Shown piece by piece: positions 1-10,074 of a stretch of DNA of 64,000 nucleotides. Position numbers and translations under genes: made by a program. The stretch comes from Gigaspora margarita. Lineage: Eukaryota > Glomeromycota > Glomeromycetes > Diversisporales > Gigasporaceae. The notes under the pieces were generated by a model. The model did not search any database. It saw only the letters and a list, made by a program, of their open reading frames with translations, and was not told the DNA's origin. How positions within the stretch are numbered: the stretch's first letter is position 1; each line of letters begins with the position of its first letter. Location: positions 1 through 64,000 of the forward strand of contig WTPW01002259.1 of assembly GCA_009809945.1 (NCBI GenBank), in the 5' to 3' direction.

Positions 1-777
1 AAAAAAAAAAAAAAAAAAATTTTTTTAATACTATATAATACAGTATTATAAAAAGATAATCTTTATTATTATAGTTTAATAATTAAAAAATATTAAAATA
101 AAAATTTTTAGAGTTGGATAAATTTTAAGTTTTTAATAGTTTGAATTAGATTAAAAAAAAAAAGTTTTTATAACTTAAAGTAAAAGTTATAAAATTTTGT
201 AAAAGTTTAAATAAAATAAAAAAAATTAATTTAGTAATATAAAATAAGAATTATAGTATATATATATATTAGATAAAAATTTATACATATAAAAAGAACT
301 ATAAAGATACATGTGATAGAGATTATAAATATGTATATAAAAAAACTATAAAGATACATGTTGAGAGTAAATTGTGAGCATTTGTGCTTTTTTACTTCGT
401 TTGCCTTGTCTATAACTAAAAATATTGTGCTAAAAACTTTTGTTTAAAGGTCAGAAGGTTTGTGTTTGTTTTGTTATACAAGATCCTATGATTTTATTGG
501 TTCAGATATATGAAATTTGAAAAAGAAAGTAATCTTTAACACAGAATTTGCTTGATGTAAAGGTATCTAGCTAAGCAGCTAATTTCAAATAAAATTAAGT
601 TTATAATTTATTAAATATACTATACAATATATATATCAAAAAATTATATTTACAAAATTATTTGGAAGTTTTAACAAAAAGTTTTTTTTAGATTTTTTTT
701 GCTAATATTACTATATATTATATTTTTTAATTTGAATTTTTTATTTTTATTCTAATATTAAAAAAAGGAAAAATGTT
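1..777. other. AT-rich intergenic sequence
   Basis: Almost pure A/T with homopolymer runs and a short direct repeat near 290-360 (an AAGATACATGT-type word occurs twice). I see no reading frame with protein character, RNA gene or element boundary. Confidence 0.6.
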
Positions 778-780
778 TTT

Positions 781-2080
781 GGTGACATGTCGCCATGGCG
801 ACCCCTACATATGATCATATAATCGGCCAATCATTTATAAGATTGCTGATCATATAAATGATCTGTTTTTTTTTTTAAATTTTTAAATCGCGATTATTTT
901 TTTTTTTTAAATTTTTTTAACGCGATAATTTTTTTTTTTCTTTTAGTCATTTATATCTTGTCATCGCTGGAGTCGTCGCTGGAGTCGTTGCTGGATTCGT
1001 CGTTGGAGTCGTCGCTGGAGTCATCTTTGGAGCAGTCTTTAGATGGGTTTTTAAGTCCTTCGGTGCTTCTTCGTTGTTTTTCAGTGGGTAATTTTGTCAT
1101 TTTTCGGTGATAGGTTTTTTGTTTCTTCGTCGTCCTTTGGTGGTTTTTTTTCATCATTTTTCAGTAGGGTTTTGGTGGGTCTCTTCGTCAGTGGATTCAA
1201 GTCTTTCAGTAGTTCTTCGTCGTTTTTCGATAGGTAATTTCGGTTCTTTCTCTCTTTGTCGGTGGATTCTGTAAGTCCTTCGGTAGTTCTTTGTCGTTTT
1301 CCAGTGGGTAAGTTTTGTCATTTTTCGATTGGTAGGTTCTTTGTCTTTTCGTCATTGGGTTCTGCAAGTCCTTCAGTGGTCTTTTTCATCGTTTTTCAGT
1401 ATAATTTTGTCATTTTTCGGTGGAAGGTTCTTTTTCTCTTCGTTGGTGGGTTCTGTAAGTCCTTCGTGGTTCTTCTTCAGCATTTTTCGGTGGGTAATTT
1501 TGTCATTTTCCATGGGTAAGTTCTTTGTCTCTTCGTCGGTGGGTTCAAGTCCTTTGGTAGTTCTTCTTTGTAGTAAGTTCTTCGGTGGGTTCCTTAAGTC
1601 CTTAGTGGTTCTTCTTCGTTGTTTTTTGGTGGGCTTTCCTGTTGTTTTGGGTTCGTTTGTCACCATTTTTATCCCATTTTTGTCCCATGTTTCTTCTCGT
1701 TTTTGTCCTATGTTTCTTCTTGTTTTCGTTCTTGTATTCGTCCCGTATTTCTTCTCATTTTCGTTCCTGTATTCAACTAAAAAAAAAAAATAAATTAAAA
1801 TTTAAAAAAAAAAATAAAATAAAATAAATTAATTAAAAAAAAAACTTAAAATAAAAATCCCGTTTTGCGTCCTGTCCCATATTTTGTCCCATTTTCATCC
1901 TGTTTTTCTTCTCATTTCGTTCTGCTTTCTTTATAAATTTAAAAAAAAAATAAATTAAATTAATAAATTATAATAATAAAATAAAAAAAAAACTTAAAAA
2001 AAAATAATAATAAAAAAATAAGGATACACGTGATCGATTTGATTAGTCGATCACAGGGTCGCTATGGTGACATGTCTCCA
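781..2080. mobile_element. Inverted-repeat element with GGTGACATG tips and a repetitive core
   Basis: The ends at 781-806 (GGTGACATGTCGCCATGGCG) and 2055-2080 are imperfect inverted copies of each other; both continue inward with GATCA-type words. The core is a degenerate tandem array (960-1760). No transposase is visible, so this is a non-autonomous element. A similar tip (GGTGACCCATCACCATAGCG) recurs near 52653, so it is a family. No clear target duplication was found, so exact outer limits are uncertain. Confidence 0.55.
960..1760. repeat. Degenerate tandem repeat array (TTCGTCGTTTTTCGGTGGGT type)
   Basis: Variants of a roughly 50-65-base unit containing TCAAGTCCTTCGGT, TTCTTCGTCGTTTTTCGGTG and GGGTAATTTTGTCATTTTTC repeat more than ten times, with a GTCGTCGCTGGA trinucleotide-like stretch at 958-1030. 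Both strands stay open over parts of the array (a Lys/Thr/Glu-rich frame on -, a Phe/Ser/Val-rich frame on +), as expected of a repeat lacking stop triplets. I do not regard these as genes. Confidence 0.7.
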
Positions 2081-2152
2081 TAAAATAACACCCTTAAAAA
2101 AATTTGGTTTAATTATTTGTTTTATAAAATTAATAGGTATCTGTAAATTATA

Positions 2153-2230
2153 CTTTTTTTTTTTTTTTTTTTTTTTTAACTTTGGCAGTCTTGCCAAGAC
2201 TTTATTAAAATTCATGATATACAAAATTTG
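2153..2230 (-). mobile_element. Poly(A)-tailed 3' end of a truncated SINE
   Basis: A run of about 24 T on the + strand (2153-2176) followed by the complement of AATAAAGTCTTGGCAAGACT. This closely matches the tail of the complete SINE at 5304-5820 (AATAAAGTCACGGCAAGATT then a poly(A)-like run). It is read as a severely 5'-truncated insertion on the - strand. Confidence 0.6.
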
Positions 2231-2279
2231 TACTAAAAATTTTTTATTTAAGTTTGTCATCACTTCATTTTCTCTAGGA

Positions 2280-3250
2280 AAATCAAATGTGACCTGCTGT
2301 ACAAGCTTTATGATTGTTTAGCTAGAGACTATATCAGACTGCCTACTTTTAAACCTTTTTCTTTTAGCTTTCCAAGTAGAAGAATTCTACAGAAAAAAAA
2401 CAAATATAGAAAATAAAAGGAATAATAAATAGAGAAAAACCTAAACTACCTAAGTGAAAAACCAAAATAAATAGAAAAAATAAATAAAAGAAAGAAGAAA
2501 AGGGCAAAAGAAAATGATAACTGATATAATCGCCATAGGGTCTTAAGTCCTAAAACCTAAGACCTAAATATATTAAAGAAATTATATACTACTGTATAGA
2601 GAAATACTCTGCCAAAGTAATATATATATATATAATAAAATAAAAAAACTATAGCTAAAAGAACATTCTAAAAAGAAATTTCATTTCATAGTATTTTCAT
2701 AGTACTGTATATGTCATTCATTGTTTATTTTACAAGAGCCAAAATTTACTCATGACTTGATTCCAATATAGTAGTCGCATTCCCAATTTGGTCAATATAA
2801 ATATTGCTGATCTTTTGGAGAGAGTAAAATAAAATGCTAATTTTGTCAAAATTTTGAAAAACCAAAGGAGTGATGGAGATGTACCAAAATAAAAGGACTT
2901 GAAGGAGTTATACTGTGCAGAGTAACAAATACTCAAGATTTTATCTTTGTATTTATATCTATAAAACTTGACAAAGCTTCAGGTTTTTATGCCTACTACT
3001 TCTTTGTTTGGTAATACTAAAGTCCTCTGCCAGAAAATCTCTCCCATAAGGGTTCAAGTCTTTTTCATCTCTGTTTTAGTTACAACCAAGTATATGAGAA
3101 TAGTTTTGAGTTCCAGCTGCTCCTAGTAGAGTTTTGTTATATGTTAGTTATATTAACTGTAAAGTCTTTATAGGTTGGCTTTCTTGAAATTTTGTTACAA
3201 GAAATCATCAGAAAGAGTTGCTCTGTAAACTATACTAAATTATTACAAAA
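2280..3250 (+). repeat. Decayed copy of a dispersed, formerly coding-like repeat (copy A)
   Basis: Shares a purine-rich tract preceded by TGCCTACTTTT (2339-2540) and an ASN-rich frame around GATCTTTTG (2806-2815) with the reverse complement of 50200-50860 and, more weakly, 51400-52000. In one frame an 'N-x-ADLL' motif is followed by Lys/Asn-rich sequence in more than one copy, but each copy has several stops. Function unknown; possibly the relic of an unknown gene family or of a transposon's gene. Confidence 0.4.
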
Positions 3251-3658
3251 AGCTTAATTTAGTATAGTAAAAAAATTGAAATTTAAAAAAAAAATTATTA
3301 ATAACTTTATCAAATTTTTATAATAGATAAATATATATTTATTTAATCTGCTTGTAATTTTAAAAGTATATCTTTTTAATAAAATTTATATTTATTAACT
3401 TAGAAATGAATTTAAAAATAAAAAATTATTAAAAATTATTAAATTCTAATATAAATTTTTATTATAATAAAATTTAAAAATTTTAATACTGTATAAAATT
3501 TTAATAAAACTTTTTTTAATATAAGATATTTAATAAAAATTAATTTTTTTTATAAAATATTTTTAATATTTTATAATAATTTATAATAAAATTAAATTTT
3601 AAACTAAAAATTTTTAGAAAATTACTTAATTTACACCAGGTATATATATACATATACT

Positions 3659-3899
3659 AAGGGACGTGACATATATTACCTAATATCCATTTACTATAAG
3701 ACCAGACCCCCTACCCCCACCTAAGACCAATCAAAATGCTCAATTTTGTTATACAAAAAAATATATTTATTCCATATTTTGTCATAATTATGGTTAAATA
3801 ATTCTTGATTTTGATTGGCTAGTATCCTAGCTCGTGTAACCTAAGATTTCGTCTGACCCCCCACCCCTAAAATATTAGATAATATATGTCATTGCCCTA
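3659..3899. mobile_element. Small inverted-repeat element (MITE-like)
   Basis: The left end (TAAGGGACGTGACATATATT) and right end (complement TTAGGGCAATGACATATATT) are inverted matches over about 30 bases. C-rich patches (CCCCCTACCCCCACC and CCCCCCACCCC) lie just inside each end. The element is about 240 bases and non-coding. Confidence 0.6.
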
Positions 3900-3922
3900 A
3901 TTTATTGATTGAATTTGCTTAA

Positions 3923-4489
3923 GGGTAGAGGGTATATAGATTATTTTTTATATAGTTTTATATGGTATTTTGAAAATTTCATATAAAACTGATATATGCT
4001 ACTAATAAAACTTTTTTAAATTACAACTAACTATTATTAAAATTTACAAAATATAAATAAAACAATTTATCTATTATAGTAAAATTTTGAACTATTATTA
4101 TATTTTAAAAAAATATAGTTGTATATACTACAAAGTTTTTCTGAGTTGGATCAAATTTTTTTGGGTTGCACAAAATGGCTAATTCTAATTGATCAATTTG
4201 CATAAATTTATAAGTTAGATTATTACTAAATTTTAATACCCAAACTTTAAAAATATATATTTCGTTGAGTTTTTAACCAATTTAATAATTTTACTATCAT
4301 TAGAATTAGAAAAACCTGCTCTACAAACGTGTCTTAAAAATTAAAATTAGTTTACATAATATAATTTTTCATAAAATTAAATATAAAAAAGTTTATATAA
4401 TATAATTTTTCTTAAAATTAAATATAAAAAAAGTTTACTATTAAGATTATATATAATCTTAAAATAGCACCCTCTACCCTTAATATACC
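3923..4489. mobile_element. TTAA-flanked inverted-repeat element
   Basis: GGGTAGAGGGT at the left and ACCCTCTACCC at the right, each bordered by TTAA (3919-3922 and 4490-4493). TTAA duplication is typical of piggyBac-type transposition; the tips themselves are not diagnostic. No coding sequence inside. Confidence 0.6.
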
Positions 4490-4497
4490 GTATATGT

Positions 4498-4804
4498 CCG
4501 AAAATAAGCTAGTACCTAAAATAAGCTACCCCCCTGATTTTTTTCAAAAATCTTAAAAAACCCGTTAGCAGTTGCTACATATAAAAGTCTAAATTTTACT
4601 AAGTAAACCTCAAAAGTGTCATTAAGTAAACTTGTTCAGAACATCAAAATACACCTACAGTAAAAATTTGGTGACATTTGGATAACTTTTTATTAGTACG
4701 GTTTTAATTTTTTCAAAAACTCTATATATCGAAAATAAGCTACCCCACATTTTTTCGTGTAATTTTTTGGCCAAAAAAGGTAGCTTATTTTCGGACACAT
4801 ACGG
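4498..4804. mobile_element. TA-flanked MITE with CCGTATATGTCCGAAAATAAG tips
   Basis: Left tip CCGTATATGTCCGAAAATAA and right tip TTATTTTCGGACACATACGG are inverted, each bordered by TA (4496-4497, 4805-4806). TA duplication fits the Tc1/mariner superfamily. Related inner sequence (AATAAGCTACC) is found at 30620-31140, 45330-46170 and 61440-61990, making this one of the commonest repeat families in the window. Confidence 0.75.
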
Positions 4805-4806
4805 TA

Positions 4807-5291
4807 TAAATTATAAATGAAAAATTAATATAGTTTAAGGTTAGAGTAAGGGTAGCTTTAGGGTTAAAGGAGGTTATAGTTTATACTATAATTTTGCAAG
4901 AAATATTTTTTGTTAGAGCCTCAAAAGCTATTATATAATTAGGATTTTAAGATATTAATATATGTGTGTACATACACATGGTGTACAAATAGTAATCGTC
5001 AAATTTTTATTAACAAAATTTAATTAATTTTTAAAGTTTTAAATTAATTTATAATTATAAAAATATTTTATTAAAATAATAGCTTTAATTTTTAATTAAA
5101 CTTTGTAGAGCTAGTTTTTCTGATTCTAATAATAATAAAATCATTAAATTTAACCAAAAACTTATTAGAATACAAATATTTTTATATTAGTTTATATATA
5201 TGTATTTTTATAAAAAATATATAATTATGGTCTCACCTTTAACATTAAAAATATATATATATATATATATATAATTATAAGAACTAAAATC
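4807..5291. other. AT-rich spacer
   Basis: A/T-rich sequence ending in a (TA)n run near 5255-5275. No gene or element boundary recognised. Confidence 0.5.
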
Positions 5292-5303
5292 AATATATTT
5301 TAT

Positions 5304-5820
5304 GTCCTACGGGCTGATAGCATAGTGTTTATGCTCCGAGGATACAAATCATAAGGTTGCCAGTTCAATTCCTCCCAAAGGCGAAATAAAAAAGCCAGCC
5401 GATTAGGGAACTGAAACACCGTGGGAAGACAGGGTCCCAGGACGTTGTATGACGGACTTAATTGGGCAGCCGTTATTTCAAAAATTTGTGGCTGTGAAGA
5501 AAATCGTGCTAGGACCCCGATTTGGAATAACCGAAGTCACAAGACGTAATGTGAGGCCCAAGTCTGGATCTACATGATACTACATGAACTCGTGGCGTCA
5601 CCGACCCGTCTAGGTAAAATTCCGGTTCGGTGTTCGGTATGTGACCTCTCCGGGGGTCACTGCGGTGGGTCACATCTAGGTGCTATTAGTAGTAACCAGG
5701 TGAAATCAGGCTATTTGTAAACATGTTAACATAGTTAATAAAATGTAATACCCTCTGGGGTTTGCATAAAGATTTATAATAAAGTCACGGCAAGATTCGC
5801 CAAAGCTTAAAAAAATATAT
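5304..5820 (+). mobile_element. SINE with tRNA-like head
   Basis: The first ~80 bases read like a tRNA: an A-box-like GATAGCATAGTGTTTATGC and a B-box-like AGTTCAATTCC. A GC-richer body follows, then a tail of AATAAAGTCACGGCAAGATT and an A-rich run. AT-rich flanks share about 11 bases (ATATATTTTAT, near 5293-5303 and 5825-5835), a likely target duplication. SINEs are transcribed by RNA polymerase III from the tRNA-like promoter and mobilised by LINE enzymes. A sister head lies at about 20035-20104 (- strand). Confidence 0.75.
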
Positions 5821-5862
5821 ATATATATATTTTATAAACTTTTAGTAAATTTTATTAAATTA

Positions 5863-6843
5863 AGGGTGTGGCGACTTAGGGAAGTTGTTAAGTTGTCACC
5901 CCCCAAGCGGCAGGTCTAGGGTTCAAATCCCACTGGCGACGCTTTGAAAAATAGATCTGTGTTCCGGTAACTGCTTCTCGTCGATCGGTTGGGTACATTA
6001 CCTGTAGGCCTTGGTACACTATCTCGAATAGGAGCCTTTGGGCGCACAAATCCAAGGAACCAAAGAAACGGAAACCCGTTTGGCAAGCCCCGAGTAAGGA
6101 GGTAGCAAAGATCTTTGACAGTGCTACCAAAACCAGAATATCAAAAACTGGAGCTGGAGAATCGGACGATAAGACCCTCGAGGAGGGGGTTCACCAACCT
6201 GGCCGCCAGAGTCACACCGAAGAAAAAGGACCTATGTATCGGAATTAGGTACCAAGGGAAGAAGGCCATATTGACCCTTCCGGGCTAACTGGTTTGGAAG
6301 TTTGTAAATCTGGTATAAGGACCGGTAGGATGGTAAGGTCGGTGCTGGGGTTGGAGCGAACCTTACAAGGGCAGAAGTAGGTAATGGTAGTGGTTTAGAT
6401 AACCCCTGGACTGCAAGTATATAGGTAAAGCTGTAGCGTAAGTTACCGAAGTGTAGGTAATACCTGGGTGGGACAGGGACTGCTCTACCAAGTTTTCCGT
6501 CGAGGATAAATTAGTCCTAAGGGTGGTGATTAGCATCCGGTACGAACTCCAGTTTAGAAACTGGTGGCTGTACCGGTGATACAAGATAGGTTGGCAGGCG
6601 GTCAGAGACCAGAGGGTTTAAATAGGCAACGCCGGTATGCGGGTTGCAAGTATGGCAGCTAGTGTAGGACCCTCGGGTAGCTACTTAAATAGGCAACCAA
6701 AAGTTGCAAGTGTGGCTAGTTGTACTTTCATCAATGTAACAAATGCCGGTATTCCTTTAAGTGGATACCAACGGCCCTAATATCTTGAATAAAAAATTCC
6801 CAGTTCCCGAAGACGGACACTTTAAAAAAAAAATAAATAAAAT
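5863..6843 (+). mobile_element. Long SINE-like retroposon with a second type of tRNA-like head
   Basis: The head contains GCGACTTAGGGAAGTTGTTAAG (A-box-like) and GGGTTCAAATCCC (a near-perfect B box) around 5870-5935. The body ends in an A-rich tract at 6822. A 16-base direct repeat, AAATTTTATTAAATTA, flanks it exactly (5847-5862 and 6844-6859), so this is a complete insertion. Body segments (GGTTTAAATAGGCAAC, TATGGCAGCTAGTGTAG, TATATAGGTAAAGCTGTAGC) recur in the retroposons at 47801-48647 and 19483-20113, showing one family with different 5' heads. Confidence 0.8.
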
Positions 6844-7075
6844 AAATTTTATTAAATTATTTTTATTACATATAATCAGAAAAGCTAGCTTTATAACTAG
6901 TTAAAAATTTAATATATATTAGCTTAATAAAATTTTTTAATATTAATTTATTTTTGAGTAAATCTATTTGTTACCATGGTGATAGTTCTATGCCAATAAG
7001 AATACAAGATCATATATAATATTATATCTAATTATGTAATATGAAAATAAAACAAAAAATGCTACTTTTAAAAAT

Positions 7076-7788
7076 ACAGCAGGGTACTATATTATTATGA
7101 ACACTTTTTGGTAGCTATTACTCAAAATCAGATAAATAAACATAGTACAAAATTCAAATCACGTGACTAGCTAATCTAACAATACAATATAGAGGTGAGT
7201 CAGTAGAAAAGGGACAAATCATTTTTAGTAAAATTTTTTTAATTTTTAAATTTAAATATTTTAACAAATATTTGATCAAATTTGCTAAAAAATTTTTTAT
7301 TTTAATCTTGAAATTATATAGGATTAAAATAAAAACAAATTATTAAATTTATTAAGATAGTTGTTAAGATATTTAAGTTTAAAGTCAAGAAAACTTTTAC
7401 TTAGAAAAAATTTGACCCTTTTCTACTGACTCACTCCCATATGGAGGTGAGTCAGTAAAAAAGGAACAAATCATTTTTAGTAAAATTTTTTTAATTTTTA
7501 AATTAAAATATCTTAACAACTATTTAATCAAATTTGCTAAAAATTTTTTTATTTTAATCTTGAAATTATATAGAATTAAAATAAAAAAATATTTATTAAA
7601 TTTATTAAAATAGTTGTCAAGATATTTAAACTTAAAGTCAAGAAAACTTTTACATAGAAAAAATTGTCCCTTTTCTGCTGACTCACTTCTATATACTAAA
7701 ATTTAGTGCAATTTCATTAGATTGTACTAGTATTATACAAAAGTTAGTACAAAGTAGCATTTTCAGGTTTGTATAAAAATTGATTTTT
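7076..7788. mobile_element. Isolated Tc1/mariner-type terminus interrupted by two MITEs
   Basis: Sequence at 7085-7190 (ATTATTATGAACACTTTTTGG and onward) and 7691-7788 (ACTAAAATTTAGTGCAATTT through TTTGTATAAAAATTGATTTT) matches, in order, the long terminus of the Tc1 element at 7995-9290. The two parts are separated by the MITE pair at 7192-7690. No matching opposite end was found, so it is a partial copy. Confidence 0.6.
7192..7690. mobile_element. Two head-to-tail copies of a ~247-bp palindromic MITE
   Basis: Each copy begins GGTGAGTCAGTA and ends TACTGACTCAC (or TGCTGACTCAC), with inner GGGACAAATCATTTTTAG. The copies (about 7192-7439 and 7442-7690) abut at a shared TA. Relatives at 21567-21815 and 49343-49916 keep the inner AAAAGGGACAAATCATTTTT but differ at the outermost bases. 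Confidence 0.75.
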
Positions 7789-7789
7789 T

Positions 7790-7985
7790 ATGCGATATAT
7801 ATACGGCATGTATACGGCATGTATACTATGTGTGTACTATATGTGTCCGATATGTGTCCGATATCCTATATGAACCAGATACATATCGGGTATGTGTATA
7901 AATATATCTTACACATATTGGTCACATATCATCTACATATACTATACATATCGGATACCTGATATTATACCGATGTGTACAATTT
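7790..7985. repeat. Short irregular repeats of TATACGGCATG and CGATATGTGTC words
   Basis: Words such as TATACGGCATG (twice in tandem), TGTGTCCGATA (twice) and their near complements fill about 190 bases. The stretch may be self-complementary, as in the arms of a degenerate MITE, but I could not define ends. Confidence 0.45.
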
Positions 7986-7994
7986 TGACCTGTG

Positions 7995-9290
7995 CAGTGG
8001 TCTACCATATTATTATGGACACTTTTTGGGTAACTTTCACTCAAAATCGAGTAACATAGCATAAAATTTATATCACATGACCACCTGATCTTATGGTACA
8101 ACATACTAAAATTTTTCACAATTTCATTACATCATGCAGAAATGATGCAAAAAATTCTAAAAATTTGATATTTTATTTGTATAAAAGCCAAATTTTGCAT
8201 TTTCTATTTTTTTTTTTTTACATTTTTATATAAAAATAAAAAAATACAAATTATATTATAATATTTAATGGGTTCGCTCCCAGTTTTTATACAAGCATCA
8301 ACTCGATTGGGGATGCTAGCGACAGTTTGTAGCAAAGTTCTGGTAGTGTTTCATATCACAATTTTTTTTAACAAGAGCATCCAGCTCTATGAGATTGCTA
8401 ACGCCCATTTTTTATTTGGTTCATGCCAGAGGAACCCAGAAAAGGATATATATAGGTCTTGTCTGACCACAACACACTACTCTCGATGTTCATGTACCCA
8501 TTTATACCTTTTTTTTATATTCTCAGGCATGATAAGAGGCTTGGTGATAACACAAGAGGACAAACCCAAACTGTGCAAAGCACGGCACATAGTACTTTCA
8601 GAAATTGTTTTTTTATTTTGACAATTGTATTGGTTGGTTATTTGTGTAAGGCTGAGACAGCGGTTGCTATCTGTGACTAAGCCTTTAAGGTTTTTAAGAT
8701 CCAAGAGTATTAGAGTTTTTGATCAACTAGTTCTTTTTTTGAATTTTTGTGCCTGACTTACTGTACTAGTTTATAATATTTTTTATAGAACTTTTACTAC
8801 AACAAGCCATAGTTGCAATTGTACAATGTGATGGGTGATATAAATTATGGCTCCTTGCTGACTTTCTGTTAAATCTTTCTTTATGCCCATTTTTTGTAGA
8901 AAAAAAATTAAGATGCACATTTGTTTATTTTTATGCTAATTGGTCATACAGATATACCTATTTTTATACCGCGTAATGTGATCTAGGTATCATACTATAT
9001 TTGAGCAAAATTTGAACCGATTTGAGCAAAAAATCAATTTTTTGTGAATTTTTTTTTAAAAAAAAAAAATTCAAAAAATTCTGAAAATTGATTTTTATAC
9101 AAACCCGAAAATAGTACTTTGTACTATCTTTTGTATAACTCTAGTGCAATCTAATATACTGCGTAAATTTTAGTATGTTGTACCATGGAATTAGGTGGTC
9201 ATGTGATATATATTTTGTGCTGCGTTTACTTACTCGATTTTGAGCGATAGCTCCTCCAAAAGTGTCCATAATATTATGATAGGCCAACTG
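7995..9290 (-). mobile_element. Tc1/mariner transposon, internally deleted
   Basis: The left end (CAGTGGTCTACCATATTATT) and the complement of the right end (CAGTTGGCCTATCATAATAT) match, and the similarity runs inward about 200 bases, including ATTATGGACACTTTT and CGCTCAAAATCGAGTAA. The right end is followed by TA, as expected; the left flank is altered. At about 1.3 kb it has the usual Tc1 length, and it carries a relic transposase on the - strand (8257-8890). Confidence 0.8.
8257..8890 (-). pseudogene. Tc1/mariner transposase, broken
   Basis: Reading the - strand from the ATG at 8890 gives a typical Tc1 N-terminus (MGIKKDLTESQQGAI), then after stops near 8770-8710 a helix-turn-helix segment (SLTQITNQYN, then TISESTMCRALHSLGL, then KPLIMPENIKKRYKWVHEH) open for 75 residues down to 8477. 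A few residues beyond (VLWSDKTY) resemble the first catalytic Asp region. The frame then jumps to a C-terminal tail near 8320-8257 (ASIPNRVDACIKTG), which in the family ends the protein. Most of the DDE catalytic core between those parts is missing. The protein is about 210 codons where the family has about 340, so the element cannot move on its own. Confidence 0.8.
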
Positions 9291-9309
9291 TATTATTTTT
9301 ACCAAATTT

Positions 9310-9420
9310 CATGTACAAGAGCACCACCTCCTGCCAGTTATCTTGTGCAAAAACACTTCTGGTTTGCATGCTAAATATAAGAAAGGAGTCCCCAGAGCAG
9401 CAGTTGACCTTTTTAAAAAC
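9310..9420 (+). pseudogene. Relic of a short Cys-containing reading frame
   Basis: The sequence around TGCCAGTTATCTTGTGCAAA aligns with the reverse complement of 50050-50180. There the frame reads SCTKG...CQLSC...SGLCAEY; here the same motifs appear in two frames (CQLSCAK; NTSGLHAKYKKG), so this copy is frameshifted and has lost cysteines. Whether the ancestor was a secreted peptide or part of a transposon is unknown. Confidence 0.35.
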
Positions 9421-9426
9421 TATATA

Positions 9427-9768
9427 CAGTCAGACCTCTATAAATGCAACCTTCATAAATGCAATACCTTCCTAAATGCATGTTTTTGTCTTGTCTATAA
9501 AAAATTATTAGTGCTAAATACATATTCTATATTCTGTAAATGCACGTTCTTCCAAATAATTTTCTATATTATACTATCTCCATAAATGCACGTAGCCAAT
9601 CAAATTTTAGTATTTAAGATAGATTATACAATTCTTGATAGAAGTTACACAAACTTGATGTTCTAATTCTTAAAGCTACAATTTAATTGGCTCTTCCTAA
9701 ATACAATACCTCCCTAAATGCACGTTGTAAGCTTGTCTGTACACATTGCATTTATGGAGGTTTGACTG
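9427..9768. mobile_element. TA-flanked MITE with CAGTCAGACCTC tips
   Basis: CAGTCAGACCTCTATAAATG at the left and CATTTATGGAGGTTTGACTG at the right, each bordered by TA (9425-9426 and 9769-9770). The words TAAATGCA and CTAAATGCA repeat inside. The 170-bp element at 43452-43621 belongs to the same family. TA duplication and CAGT tips fit a Tc1/mariner-mobilised non-autonomous element. Confidence 0.85.
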
Positions 9769-10074
9769 TACTTGTATTATTCTATAGTACTTTTTAGTAT
9801 CTGGCAATGCTTTAACAAAAAAACTTTTTGTTTTCTTCTGTTAGAAATTTGGTCCAGATGATTATCAGAAAGAGTTGTCATAAATATTCTTTGATATAAA
9901 TATAAAAAATTAATATTTTAATTTAATATTATAATATATTAGTTTTTCAAAAGATAAGTTTAAAAAAAATTTAATAAAATAATTTGTTATTGTTGCACTT
10001 GCTTGACATAAATGCCTTCAATTTACATCAAAAGTATAGAGCACGGTTATATATAAAAAAATTTTACTTTCTAT

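Noticed and set aside
1329..1793. 154-codon Phe/Ser-rich frame
   Set aside because: A consequence of the tandem repeat lacking stop triplets; no start context or conserved feature.
5304..5385. A functional tRNA gene
   Set aside because: A and B boxes are present, but the cloverleaf is imperfect and the sequence continues into a SINE body with tail and target duplication. The same applies to the heads at 5864-5944, 20035-20104 and 25340-25410.
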